Shown here: piece by piece, positions 26,497 to 34,586 of the stretch
How the letters are laid out: the number at the start of each line of letters is the position of its first letter
Position numbering within the stretch: the stretch's first letter is position 1
Program-made: the position numbers and the translations under genes
The notes under the pieces: model-generated
What the model was told of the DNA's origin: nothing
The model's input: the letters and a program-made list of their open reading frames with translations, nothing else
Databases searched by the model: none
Origin: Acetomicrobium sp. S15 = DSM 107314
GTDB taxonomy: Bacteria > Synergistota > Synergistia > Synergistales > Thermosynergistaceae
Length of the DNA stretch: 64,000 nucleotides
Direction of reading: 5' to 3'
NCBI RefSeq assembly: GCF_016125955.1
Contig: NZ_JADEVE010000184.1
Span: 1 to 64,000, forward strand

Positions 26497-27798
26497 ATGA
26501 CTCTCAAAATCGAACAGCTCGTTCAAAAGATTGAGCCACACCTTATTGCAATGCGACGAGACTTTCACCGCTATCCTGAACCTGGTTGGACAGAGTTTAG
26601 GACAGCCTCCTTCGTGGTTAAAAGACTTAAAGAGCTACAATTCGACGTTTTATATGGTGGTGAAGTAGTAAAAGAAGAAGCTATGATGGGTGTCCCCTCA
26701 AAAGAGGAACTCGATGAAAGCGCAAAGAGAGCCATATCCGAAGGTGCCGACCCAGAAATTGTGGCAGCGATGGCTGGGGGTAAGACGGGTGTTGTTGGGA
26801 TACTTGATACTGGCCGACCGGGACCGACATTGGGCTTTCGTGTTGATATGGATGCAAACGATGTTGACGAGGCAAAGGATCCAGACCATCGCCCAGCGAG
26901 AGAAGGATTTGCCTCGACACACCATGGCGCTATGCACGCCTGTGGCCATGATGCTCATACGGCTATAGGTTTAGGTCTCGCTGAGGTATTGGCAGAGCTT
27001 AAAGATGAGCTAAAGGGGAAGATCAAGCTTGTCTTCCAACCAGCTGAAGAAGGAGTTCGAGGAGCCAGAGCCATGGCTGAGGCGGGTGTGGTAGACGACG
27101 TAGATTATATGATAGGTGTTCATGTGGGTGTTACATGCAAGAAGCTTGGTGAATTGATCTGTGGCGGCACGGGGTTCTTAGCCACAACCAAGCTTGATGT
27201 AACATATGAGGGCGTTCCGGCTCACGCAGGAGCTGAACCACACCTTGGTAAAAACGCTCTTCTGGCTGCCGCTACGGCTGTTTTAAATCTTCATGCCATA
27301 CCAAGGCACGGCGAAGGTGCTACACGCATAAATGTAGGAACACTCCGCGCAGGGACAGGAAGGAATGTGATTCCCGCTAAGGCTGACATGAAAATCGAAA
27401 CGCGAGGGGTTACAACAGAACTCAACGAGTTTATGAAAGAAAAGGCTCTGCAGATATTAAAAGGTAGCGCTGCGATGCATGATGTGAAGGTCGAGATTGT
27501 TGAAGCTGGGGGTGCTTTGGGAGGTGAACCTAGCGAGGGATTGGTGCTTAAAGTAGCCGAGGTTGCCAAGACAATCCCAGACTTTAGTGAGATCCATAAA
27601 TATGGTCCAGGCGGAGGGAGCGAGGATTACACTTACTTTATGTCTCGCGTGCAACAAAAAGGAGGAGAGGGAACTTTCATCTATGTTGGAACAGAGCTTG
27701 CTGCGGGACACCATAACTCGCGTTTTGACATAAACGAAAAGGTCATTCCTCTTGCAGTAAAACTGCTGGCAGAACTCACACTAACCCTTGCCAAGTGA
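26497..27798 (+). CDS. M20D amidohydrolase (AbgA-like)
   Basis: This 433-residue amidohydrolase belongs to the aminoacylase/aminobenzoyl-glutamate hydrolase family. Motifs: RRDFHRYPEPGWTEF at the N-terminus, RVDMDANDVDEA, the metal-binding MHACGHDAHTAIGLG, QPAEEGVRGARAMAEAG, and a late GGGSEDYTYFM. The extra residues between the first motif and the metal site (about residues 50-85) are like AbgA. It would remove an amide-linked group from an amino acid or amino-benzoate. Start at ATG 26497 behind AAAGGAG; an ATG at 26449 lacks a site. Last gene of the cluster. Confidence 0.8.
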   Translation: MTLKIEQLVQKIEPHLIAMRRDFHRYPEPGWTEFRTASFVVKRLKELQFDVLYGGEVVKEEAMMGVPSKEELDESAKRAISEGADPEIVAAMAGGKTGVVGILDTGRPGPTLGFRVDMDANDVDEAKDPDHRPAREGFASTHHGAMHACGHDAHTAIGLGLAEVLAELKDELKGKIKLVFQPAEEGVRGARAMAEAGVVDDVDYMIGVHVGVTCKKLGELICGGTGFLATTKLDVTYEGVPAHAGAEPHLGKNALLAAATAVLNLHAIPRHGEGATRINVGTLRAGTGRNVIPAKADMKIETRGVTTELNEFMKEKALQILKGSAAMHDVKVEIVEAGGALGGEPSEGLVLKVAEVAKTIPDFSEIHKYGPGGGSEDYTYFMSRVQQKGGEGTFIYVGTELAAGHHNSRFDINEKVIPLAVKLLAELTLTLAK

Positions 27799-27814
27799 GA
27801 TTAATATGGATAAA

Positions 27815-27860
27815 TGGGGTCAGAGCTGGGCTGTGTGTTAAAGAACAGTATCTGGCCCCA
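27815..27860 (+). terminator. Stem-loop after the AbgA-like gene
   Basis: TGGGGTCAGA (27815-27824) pairs with TCTGGCCCCA (27851-27860) with one G-U pair, around a 26-nt loop. TTGCTTTT follows. It lies between convergent genes and could end both transcripts. Resemblance to REP-type palindromes was noted but no second copy was found here. Confidence 0.5.
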
Positions 27861-27899
27861 AGTTGCTTTTGGACTCACATGATATCAGGAGGGTGCACT

Positions 27900-28361
27900 T
27901 TACCAAAAGATGTTCTTTGCGACGAAGAAAATCTTTTCGCCACCCTGAACCTTTACGTTGTTGCCCTTGAGATTTTCTCCTTTGAGTCCCACCTTGGCTT
28001 TGATATGGTTAGGTTGATCCTTTGGGCGGAAGGCGACCTTCAGGTTGATCAGGTTGAGCTCTTTTCCCGCTTTCTTCGGCAGATCGACCTTAATAAGAAA
28101 CATGTGGTTATTGACGTGGACCTTTACGGTGTGGTCTTTTCCTGGCTTATCTTCAAAATCTTTTAATGAGACAGACGCATGTACAAAGGAGCCATCCGGA
28201 AGGTCTGTCTCTCCTCTTATGTGGAGTTTGTGCCCTTTGATGCTTAACTCGGTGATTTCAAATCGGGAGAAGAAGTCATCAGCGCCTGCCGTGTAGGGCA
28301 GGAAGCACGCCAAGAATAGCGCCGCCAAAACGACGCCGACGGCTGTCTTCTTTCTTCTCAT
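27900..28361 (-). CDS. Small secreted protein of unknown function
   Basis: I do not recognise this 153-residue protein. It has a clear signal peptide (MRRKKTAVGVVLAALFLACFLPYTAGA). A basic domain follows, with alternating short strands (ELSIKGHKLHIRGETDLPDGSFV, MFLIKVDLPKKAGKELNLINLKV) that look like an Ig- or C2-like beta sandwich. It would be periplasmic or outer-surface. GGGGGTGAG precedes the ATG. It lies alone on the minus strand, between the AbgA-like gene and the end of a TRAP operon whose 3' end is 181 bases upstream, and may be read through from it. Confidence 0.65.
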   Translation of the reverse strand: MRRKKTAVGVVLAALFLACFLPYTAGADDFFSRFEITELSIKGHKLHIRGETDLPDGSFVHASVSLKDFEDKPGKDHTVKVHVNNHMFLIKVDLPKKAGKELNLINLKVAFRPKDQPNHIKAKVGLKGENLKGNNVKVQGGEKIFFVAKNIFW

Positions 28362-28542
28362 TTAGATCTCACCCCCATATGCGCTCATAGCTATTTTGAA
28401 TTAATTTACCTCCGGCATTGCTCATCGGCATCGGTAAATATACCGTGATCCGTGTCGTAGCAACAGCGCTTTTGCTCAAATATCGTAAGCGTCTTTGAAT
28501 CATTTAAAATCTTCCGACCTACTATCGTCCTTAAAAGAATTG

Positions 28543-29838
28543 TCAGTTGATAAATCCCGTTAGGCGTGGAAGAAGGAGAATTAAATCAGGTATGTAAGTA
28601 ATGAGGAAAACGGCGACCATTTCGGCCATTACAAAAGGCATTGCCTTCGGGATAATTTTTTCTAAAGAAACCTTCGCAATAGGGCTTACGGTAAAAAGAC
28701 ACACGCCGACCGGAGGCGTGGCAAGGCCTACGTTCAGGTTAACCAGCATGACGAGAGCGAAGTGAAGAGGGTGTATACCAAAACTGATGGCCACGGGAAG
28801 GAGTATCGGAGCCAATAAGATTACGCTAGCTCCTGTCTCCATAATCATTCCCATGAAAAAAAGCAGTATATTAACAATCAATAAAAAAATATATTTATTG
28901 GGGACTACGGTGGTCATGACTTGTGCAATATGTTCAGGGATTCTTTCAAGTGTAAGAACCATACTAAAAACTTGACTTGTAGAAATGATAAAGAGAATAG
29001 TTGCAGAGACTATACCGGCTCCGATAAGGCTATCTATCATATTTTTTGCTGTGAGGGCACGGTAATAAAAGATTCCCACTAAAAAAGCATAAAAACATGC
29101 TATGGCTGCTGCCTCTGTAGGCGTAAACATGCCTGACAAAATACCTCCGATAATTATAATGGGCACGAGAAGGGCAACCAGAGAACGCTTGATTATTTGC
29201 ATTGCTTCTTTTCTTTCGATCCGTTCCGTCCTTTTGGGGTGGTTGTTTTTGACGGCGTAGTAGTAGGCCAAGACCATCAAAGAGGCGGCTACCAAAAGAC
29301 CGGGGATAAATCCGCCCATAAAGAGGGCCCCCACCGATTCGCCCGTCACAGATGAGTAGATGACCATGATAATGCTTGGGGGAATAATGGGCCCGATGAT
29401 CGACGATGTGGCCGTTACCGCCGCTGAATATTCTGGAGAGTATCCCTCTTCTACCATCGCGGGCACGAGTATGGACCCTATGGCGGCCGTATCTGCCACT
29501 GCCGCGCCGGTGAGGCCCGCGAAGATAATGCTAACCACGATGTTGACCTGCGCCAAGGCACCTCGCACACGGCCCACCAAAAGCCGAGCGAGGTTTACGA
29601 GGTCTTTTGTGATTCCGGTGTGGTTCATAAGGTTTCCGGCTAAGATAAAAAATGGAAGGGCAAGAAGTGTGTAGTTGTCTATGCCGCCGTACAACCTCGA
29701 TGCGATGGCGACAAGAGGAATCCCTCGAAAGAAAATAAGATAAAGCAGGGGAACCAACCCGAGGACGAATGCGATCGGAATGCCGATTACGAGAGCCCCT
29801 ACAAAAACAAAAGTCATAAAAAGTAACCCGGCATTCAT
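28543..29838 (-). CDS. dctM: TRAP transporter large permease (DctM)
   Basis: This 431-residue integral membrane protein is the 12-helix ion-coupled subunit of a tripartite TRAP importer. Typical DctM segments are LALPFFILAGNLMNHTGI, AALGSIL-like ADTAAIGSILVPAMVEEGY, IIGPIIPPSIIMVIYSSVTGESVGALFMGGFIPG, GGILSGMFTPTEAAAIACFYA and VNLNVGLATPPVGVCLF. It overlaps the dctQ stop by four bases (ATGA). Last gene of the dctP-dctQ-dctM operon, with moderately low GC. Confidence 0.95.
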   Translation of the reverse strand: MNAGLLFMTFVFVGALVIGIPIAFVLGLVPLLYLIFFRGIPLVAIASRLYGGIDNYTLLALPFFILAGNLMNHTGITKDLVNLARLLVGRVRGALAQVNIVVSIIFAGLTGAAVADTAAIGSILVPAMVEEGYSPEYSAAVTATSSIIGPIIPPSIIMVIYSSVTGESVGALFMGGFIPGLLVAASLMVLAYYYAVKNNHPKRTERIERKEAMQIIKRSLVALLVPIIIIGGILSGMFTPTEAAAIACFYAFLVGIFYYRALTAKNMIDSLIGAGIVSATILFIISTSQVFSMVLTLERIPEHIAQVMTTVVPNKYIFLLIVNILLFFMGMIMETGASVILLAPILLPVAISFGIHPLHFALVMLVNLNVGLATPPVGVCLFTVSPIAKVSLEKIIPKAMPFVMAEMVAVFLITYIPDLILLLPRLTGFIN

Positions 29839-30362
29839 TGTTTGATCTCACCTTCTTGTCCGCCGCTAATCATGTAAGGACGGAAATTTTCTTTTTCCCG
29901 CAAGATGCCTGCGAAAAAATATGTCATATGAACGATCATGAAGATAGATCCTAAAGGAAGGTTCATTTTGACCCATATCATAGGAACTCTAAGAATGGCC
30001 CCATATTGTCGGCGCGCGAGAAGCGCAGTTTGAAAAGTATATTTTGTAGTGATGACTAAAAAAACTATGATCGCAATATAACCAACGATAATGGCTATTT
30101 TCATCGTACGTTTGTTCATTTTTAGGAGAAAGTATTCAATGCCGATGTGGTTTTGCACTTTTAACGCCACTGATGCTCCTATATAGGCAATTCCGATAAG
30201 AAACCATCGCATAAGTTCTTCGTTCCAAGAAAGAGCACTGCCCATTATACGGAAGAAAACTCCAACGATTGCTAAAATAGTAACGCCTAAAACGTATGCG
30301 AACATGATCCACTTCGCTATTGTATATGTTAGATCGCTTGCCTTTTTGAGGATGTTAATCAT
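29835..30362 (-). CDS. dctQ: TRAP transporter small permease (DctQ)
   Basis: This 175-residue, four-helix protein is the small membrane subunit of the TRAP system. Recognised by the ALSWNEELMRWFLIGIAYIGASVALKVQNHIGI segment (SWxEExxR...G) and its place between dctP and dctM. ATG at 30362. A hairpin lies in the 111-base gap separating it from dctP. Confidence 0.92.
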   Translation of the reverse strand: MINILKKASDLTYTIAKWIMFAYVLGVTILAIVGVFFRIMGSALSWNEELMRWFLIGIAYIGASVALKVQNHIGIEYFLLKMNKRTMKIAIIVGYIAIIVFLVITTKYTFQTALLARRQYGAILRVPMIWVKMNLPLGSIFMIVHMTYFFAGILREKENFRPYMISGGQEGEIKQ

Positions 30363-30411
30363 GATAGCGCCTTGATACCACCTTATTAGGGATTTTGTCG
30401 GTCAAAAGGAG

Positions 30412-30441
30412 GGGCAGTCCGCTGTCTCCAACGAACTGCCC
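30412..30441 (-). other. Intercistronic stem-loop between dctP and dctQ (minus-strand operon)
   Basis: Read on the minus strand, GGGCAGTTCG and CGGACTGCCC form a 10-bp stem (one G-U pair) with a 10-nt loop, followed by CTCCTTTTG. Such hairpins protect or partly terminate the dctP message, so that binding protein exceeds permease. Confidence 0.65.
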
Positions 30442-30473
30442 GAGATTTGCTCACAAAGGCCGATCTCGAAAGA

Positions 30474-31604
30474 TCATCGTCTCCAACCAGTTCGGGCTTC
30501 TGCCTTTTTGACCTCGAGCAGGAAGGTGTCAACCACTTCTTTCCCCAACTTGCCTTGGAGATACTCAATAACTGCAGGTTGTGCGAGTTCTCGGAACCGC
30601 TGAATTTCATCAGCGGTTGGGATATATATCTGCATATGTTTGGCAATAATTTCATACTCTACAATATTGGACACCATGCGTTCGGCAACCCTGTCAGCCT
30701 CTGCGCCTAACTTGGCCCCTTGTTTAATAATTTGCTGGGCGGCTATTGGGAGGCTGTTGAATTTGTTGGCGTTCATGACCATGATGTCTTCGCTCCAAAC
30801 GTGTCCATCCAATGTCAAATATTTTTGGACCTCATAAATCTTGCCAAGAGCAATAGGGGCAAGACCGTTTTCGTGACCATCGACTACGCCTGTTTGAAGC
30901 GCAGTATATGTTTCATTCCATGCAATTGGCACAGCGCTAGCACCCAACGATTCAATTAGCTTTACGTAAACAGGACTTTCCATAACGCGAAACTTAAGCC
31001 CTTTGAGGTCTTCGGGTTTGCGGATTTCGCGGACGTTATTGGTGAAATGGCGCCAACCGTTTTGACCGATTGAAAGATATTTGAAGCCCGTTTGTTTTTC
31101 CATCTTGTCCATCAGTTGGGCCCAAAAAGAACTATTATCGAAAAATTCCTCTACAACATCATCTGAAAGGAAAACATATGGAATTGTGATGAGCTGGATG
31201 GGCTCAAAGAAAGACCCTAAAGATCCTGTGCCTATATTTATATCAAGCGACCCATTTTGAACCATTTCAAGAGTTTGTCGATATGTCCCAATGGAACCTC
31301 CTCCAAATAGTTCAACTTTAATTTTCCCGCTCGACGTCCTTTCTACGTAATCTTTGAAAAAGAGAGCATATGCATGTTCGGGATAAGGAACGTTTGAAGA
31401 TTTCGGCCACAACGTTGGATCATCGTAAGCTACCTTAAGGATGATTGGTTTATCAGGGAGAGACATGTCGATCATTGGAGGGATCTCGTTCGCTGTTGCT
31501 TCTTGCGCTTGAGCTTGCCGTGCCTCTTGTCCTGCGACGCAGAAAAAGGTGAACAAAACCAGAATAGCGAGGAGAAGACCAAATTTTCTGAAATAAAATC
31601 GCAT
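30474..31604 (-). CDS. dctP: TRAP transporter solute-binding protein (DctP)
   Basis: This 376-residue periplasmic binding protein starts with a signal peptide (LLLAILVLFTFFCVAGQEARQAQAQ). It has the DctP-family core: IKVELFGGGSIG, MVQNGSLDINIG, GWRHFTNNVREIRKPEDLKGLKFRVMESPVYV and ETYTALQTGVVDGHENG, with the carboxylate-binding Arg expected in FRVMESP. TRAP systems of this type import organic acids; the ligand is unknown. AAGGAGG precedes the ATG. The promoter with an inverted repeat is about 220 bases upstream. Confidence 0.95.
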   Translation of the reverse strand: MRFYFRKFGLLLAILVLFTFFCVAGQEARQAQAQEATANEIPPMIDMSLPDKPIILKVAYDDPTLWPKSSNVPYPEHAYALFFKDYVERTSSGKIKVELFGGGSIGTYRQTLEMVQNGSLDINIGTGSLGSFFEPIQLITIPYVFLSDDVVEEFFDNSSFWAQLMDKMEKQTGFKYLSIGQNGWRHFTNNVREIRKPEDLKGLKFRVMESPVYVKLIESLGASAVPIAWNETYTALQTGVVDGHENGLAPIALGKIYEVQKYLTLDGHVWSEDIMVMNANKFNSLPIAAQQIIKQGAKLGAEADRVAERMVSNIVEYEIIAKHMQIYIPTADEIQRFRELAQPAVIEYLQGKLGKEVVDTFLLEVKKAEARTGWRR

Positions 31605-32000
31605 TTCTACACCCTCCTCCTTTTGGATACATCACATTACACTGTTTTTAGGGGCAACCCCTCTGTCGAAACTCAAAACCTCGCACTATCCAATCTTATT
31701 TTTTTCCATTTCTATATCTGCTTTGCTAATATCACCCCCTGATTACAAACCGATAGCGCATCGAAAATCAGCATTCATCAGTAACTATTTCCCCACGCAA
31801 ACCTTCTCCGACTTCATACAAAACATAGGTTGTATCCGTGAGTTTGTCAATACCTCGTCTTCAATTTATACAATATAGACTATAGCTTGCAAAAGGAAGC
31901 GCAAGGGAAGTGGCCTTCTCTGGGCGCATTGTCACTGCATCCGTGATAAAATTTAAAAGCATATGCGTATGACAATGAACTCGACGAGGAGGAATAGGCG
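31605..32000. other. Divergent intergenic region between dctP and the flavin reductase gene
   Basis: This region holds the dctP promoter/operator and an AT-rich 5' leader of about 210 nt. No gene is supported. The flavin reductase promoter was not clear: TTGTCA at 31929 has no good -10 at the right distance. Confidence 0.5.
31816..31850 (-). promoter_or_regulatory. dctP operon promoter with overlapping inverted-repeat operator
   Basis: On the minus strand TTGACA (31850-31845), 17 bp, then TATGTT (31827-31822). The -10 box lies inside an inverted repeat, ATACAA (31816-31821), N8, TTGTAT (31830-31835). The same half-sites form the palindrome TTGTATACAA at 32904-32913, in front of the GntR-type regulator. 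The arrangement suggests repression by that regulator. Confidence 0.7.
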
Positions 32001-32531
32001 ATGAAAAAACAGCTTGCGCCCCAAACTTTGCTGTACCCTGTTCCGGTCGTGTTGGCCACATCAGGCGATTTCAACGGTCGCAAAAACATCATTACCTTGG
32101 CCTGGGCTGGCGTAGTGAATTCTGAACCGCCTATGGTGGGCATAAGCGTTCGCCCCGCCCGTTACTCTCACGATCTCATCGCACAAGCGAGAGAATTCGT
32201 AATCAATGTCCCTAAGGCCGACCATCTCGAGGCTGTAAAGCTCTGCGGGAGTGCCTCCGGAAGGACAACCGATAAATTCGCGGCTACCGGCTTATCCGCT
32301 GTGCCCGCAACCGAGGTGAAAGCTCCCCTCATCGCGGAGTGCCCCGTGAACCTGGAGTGCCGGGTAAAGCAGGTCATAAGCCTGGGGAGCCATGATCTCT
32401 TTTTGGGGGAAATCGTGGCGGTGCATGTATCTCAAGAAGTCTTAGACGAAAGAGGGCAGATCGACCCTGCGAAGGCTCACCCGCTTGCTTACTGCCAGGG
32501 AAATTTCTGGCATGGCGCAGATATGCTTTAG
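32001..32531 (+). CDS. Flavin reductase-domain protein (flavoredoxin-like)
   Basis: This 176-residue protein has the FMN-binding split-barrel fold of the flavin reductase/flavoredoxin family: LLYPVPVVLATSGDFNGRKNIITLAWAGVVNSEPPMVGISVRPARYSHDLI followed by FVINVP and the C-terminal HPLAYCQGNFW. Such proteins bind FMN and act in electron transfer or flavin reduction in anaerobes. ATG follows GAGGAGGAA. It is a single gene ended by a stem-loop. Confidence 0.85.
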   Translation: MKKQLAPQTLLYPVPVVLATSGDFNGRKNIITLAWAGVVNSEPPMVGISVRPARYSHDLIAQAREFVINVPKADHLEAVKLCGSASGRTTDKFAATGLSAVPATEVKAPLIAECPVNLECRVKQVISLGSHDLFLGEIVAVHVSQEVLDERGQIDPAKAHPLAYCQGNFWHGADML

Positions 32532-32545
32532 CCATTTGCCGCAAT

Positions 32546-32575
32546 AGACCGAAGCGCTGCGGTGCGCTTCGGTCT
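32546..32575 (+). terminator. Stem-loop after the flavin reductase gene
   Basis: AGACCGAAGCG (32546-32556) and CGCTTCGGTCT (32565-32575) form a perfect 11-bp GC-rich stem with an 8-nt loop, 14 bases after the stop. There is no immediate T-run. Confidence 0.7.
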
Positions 32576-32839
32576 CAGGTCGTTGGCCCAGCTTTTGTGT
32601 GCACAATCGTGCCTTGCCTTGCCTCGATCGTGCAGATAGTTTAATTCCCTTCTCGCAAATTCAGAAAAACACAGAAAGCCCATGCGAAGCGACAGGGTCG
32701 TGGGTTGCAGCTTAGGTGTTGCATGCCTATGTGCATCGCACATTCCTATTTGGTTTTGACCAAGACTCAAAAACCTTTGCCTTTCTGTGCTTGGTCATTA
32801 ACGAAATCGAAGCAGAGAGATAAACTATCCTCCTGACAC

Positions 32840-32868
32840 TTGACAAACCAAATTTTTGGTGGTAAGTT
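32840..32868 (+). promoter_or_regulatory. Candidate promoter of the GntR-E1-TRAP operon
   Basis: TTGACA (32840-32845) is followed after 17 bp by TAAGTT (32863-32868). The spacer contains a small palindrome, ACCAAA-TT-TTTGGT. A second -10-like TATGAT at 32896-32901, with TTGCGC 19 bp upstream, is an alternative nearer the gene. Confidence 0.5.
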
Positions 32869-32903
32869 ATTTGCGCTATGATTGCATACCAGTAGTATGA
32901 TGG

Positions 32904-32913
32904 TTGTATACAA
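32904..32913. promoter_or_regulatory. Palindromic operator for the GntR-type regulator
   Basis: TTGTATACAA is a perfect 10-bp palindrome of the form typical for FadR/FCD-subfamily GntR regulators. It lies directly before the ribosome-binding site of the regulator gene, which suggests autoregulation. Confidence 0.6.
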
Positions 32914-32930
32914 ACGGGGTGAGGCCGGTT

Positions 32931-33563
32931 ATGTGCGGAAAAACAAAGAAGGATTTGGCTTACGAAGAGATAAAACGACTCATACTCGATGGCAAACTTT
33001 CTGGCGACATGACCATATCGGAGAATGTTCTGGCGGATATGCTGGGCGTAAGCCGGACCCCCGTAAGGGACGCCCTAAGGCGCTTGGAGATGGACGGGTT
33101 CGTTAGGGTCATACCAAATCAGGGTGTGGTGATCCGCGAGGTTTCCATAAGCGAGGTCAAGGAGATTTACGACATGCGCATAGCCTTGGAGGAGTTCGTG
33201 GTGAGGGAGCTTGCCGATGGACTTTCCGACGAAGACTTTCGCAACTTAGAGGCGATCCTTAAAAAGCAGGAGGAGGCGTGCAAAAAGAGGGATGCCGTGG
33301 CTTTCCACGAGGAAGATCGCAGATTTCACGACTACCTCATGAGGGCCTACGGCAATGCGATGATAACCAATTTCATATCGAGGCTTCGAGATCGCATAGA
33401 GGGCATCAACGTGAACATGCTCAAAATGCCTGGGAATATGCAGCTATTTTATGGCGAACACAAAAGGATTTTCGAGGCCTTGCGCAGGAGAAGCGGGGAA
33501 GAGGCCGCCAAGGAGATGGACGAGCATCTGAAGGGCGGGAAGATGAGGTTGATCGCGAGCTGA
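32931..33563 (+). CDS. GntR-family (FCD) transcriptional regulator
   Basis: This 210-residue regulator has an N-terminal winged helix (about residues 8-70; ISENVLADMLGVSRTPVRDALRRLEMDGFV) and a C-terminal FCD ligand domain with the metal/ligand histidine pattern in EEDRRFHDYLMRAYGN and EHKRIFEALRRR. Start ATG 32931 behind GGGGTGAGG; a TTG in the palindrome at 32904 is rejected. It heads the E1alpha-E1beta-TRAP genes and presumably senses the acid they import or degrade. Confidence 0.92.
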   Translation: MCGKTKKDLAYEEIKRLILDGKLSGDMTISENVLADMLGVSRTPVRDALRRLEMDGFVRVIPNQGVVIREVSISEVKEIYDMRIALEEFVVRELADGLSDEDFRNLEAILKKQEEACKKRDAVAFHEEDRRFHDYLMRAYGNAMITNFISRLRDRIEGINVNMLKMPGNMQLFYGEHKRIFEALRRRSGEEAAKEMDEHLKGGKMRLIAS

Positions 33564-33605
33564 TCTTGAAAGTTGGACGTCGTAGAAAGCAAAAGGAGGC
33601 GTTCG

Positions 33606-34574
33606 TTGGTGGTCGGTTGGGATGAAGAGCTGTTGTGTCGCTTTTACAGGACGATGGTAACCATCAGGTTCTTCGAGCAGACAGTGGAAAAGCATTTCCT
33701 CGCCGGCGAGATACCAGGGTTTGTGCACCTTTACATAGGCGAGGAAGCTATCGCGACGGGCGTGTGTGCTAACCTCACCACAGATGATTACATAGCCAGC
33801 ACACACAGGGGGCATGGCCATTCTATAGCCAAGGGAGCCGACGTAAGCAGGATGATGGCCGAGATATTCGGTAGAAAGACGGGGTATTGCAAGGGCAAAG
33901 GGGGATCTATGCACATAGCCGATTTCAGCGTAGGGATGCTCGGCGCTAACGGAGTTGTAGGTGGCAGTTTGCCTTTAGCGACAGGGGCGGCCTTAGCTGC
34001 GAAGATGCTCAGGCAAAAGAGGGTTGCCGTGGCCTTTTTTGGCGATGGCGCCTCAAACCGCGGGACGTTTCACGAATCTGCTAACTTAGCCAGCGTTTGG
34101 AAACTTCCGGTGATATTTTTGTGCGAAAACAACCAATATGCCTCGACCACTCCCTATAGGAGCAGCACATCGGTAGAAGACATAGCCGACAGGGCACGCG
34201 GATATGGCATGCCGGGCGTCATTGTCGATGGAAATGACGTGTTTGCGGTATATGAGGCTGCAAAAGCCGCTGTGGAGAGGGCAAGAGGCGGCGGCGGTCC
34301 GTCTCTCGTAGAGGCCAAGACATATCGCATCAAAGGGCATTTCGTGGGGGACCCGGAGCTTTATCGCTCCAAGGAAGAGGTGCAGGAAATCTTTGCGAAG
34401 ACAGACCCTATTTCCCGTTTTGAAAGGCAAGTGTCGAGCGAAGGCTCGCTTAGCCGAGAAAAGCTTGATAGCATTAAGCTTGAGGTGCAGGAGCTGATTG
34501 ACAAAGCGCTCGCCTTTGCCAAAGAGAGCCCAGAGCCGGATCCCTCTGAGCTGTTTAGCGATGTGTACGCGTAG
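33606..34574 (+). CDS. TPP-dependent 2-oxo acid/acetoin dehydrogenase E1, alpha subunit
   Basis: This 323-residue alpha subunit of a pyruvate/acetoin dehydrogenase-type E1 resembles AcoA/PdhA. Features: EQTVEKHFLAGEIPGFVHLYIGEEAIATG, STHRGHGHSIAKG, GYCKGKGGSMH and the TPP-binding motif FFGDGASNRGTFHESANLASVWKLPVIFLCENN (GDG...NN). TTG 33606 is chosen for its six-base spacing from AAAAGGAGG; GTG 33609 is equally possible. It lies between the GntR gene and the beta subunit. No E2 or E3 gene follows. Confidence 0.9.
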   Translation: MVVGWDEELLCRFYRTMVTIRFFEQTVEKHFLAGEIPGFVHLYIGEEAIATGVCANLTTDDYIASTHRGHGHSIAKGADVSRMMAEIFGRKTGYCKGKGGSMHIADFSVGMLGANGVVGGSLPLATGAALAAKMLRQKRVAVAFFGDGASNRGTFHESANLASVWKLPVIFLCENNQYASTTPYRSSTSVEDIADRARGYGMPGVIVDGNDVFAVYEAAKAAVERARGGGGPSLVEAKTYRIKGHFVGDPELYRSKEEVQEIFAKTDPISRFERQVSSEGSLSREKLDSIKLEVQELIDKALAFAKESPEPDPSELFSDVYA

Positions 34575-34586
34575 GGGATGAATGCC

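Larger units (their letters stand above)
32532..32930. other. Intergenic region upstream of the GntR-type regulator
   Basis: After the terminator, about 32580-32830 has no supported gene; a loose inverted repeat GACCAAG/CTTGGTC lies at about 32757-32797. The last 90 bases carry promoter and operator signals of the regulator gene. No tRNA or mobile-element end was recognised. Confidence 0.5.

Noticed and set aside
27815-27860. REP-type palindrome or insertion-sequence end
   Set aside because: The GGGGTCAGA core resembles such elements, but there is no second copy and no REP transposase in the window. A simple terminator explains it.
32528-32770. An 80-codon minus-strand frame upstream of the GntR gene
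   Set aside because: No recognisable domain or ribosome-binding site, and it overlaps the terminator of the flavin reductase gene.
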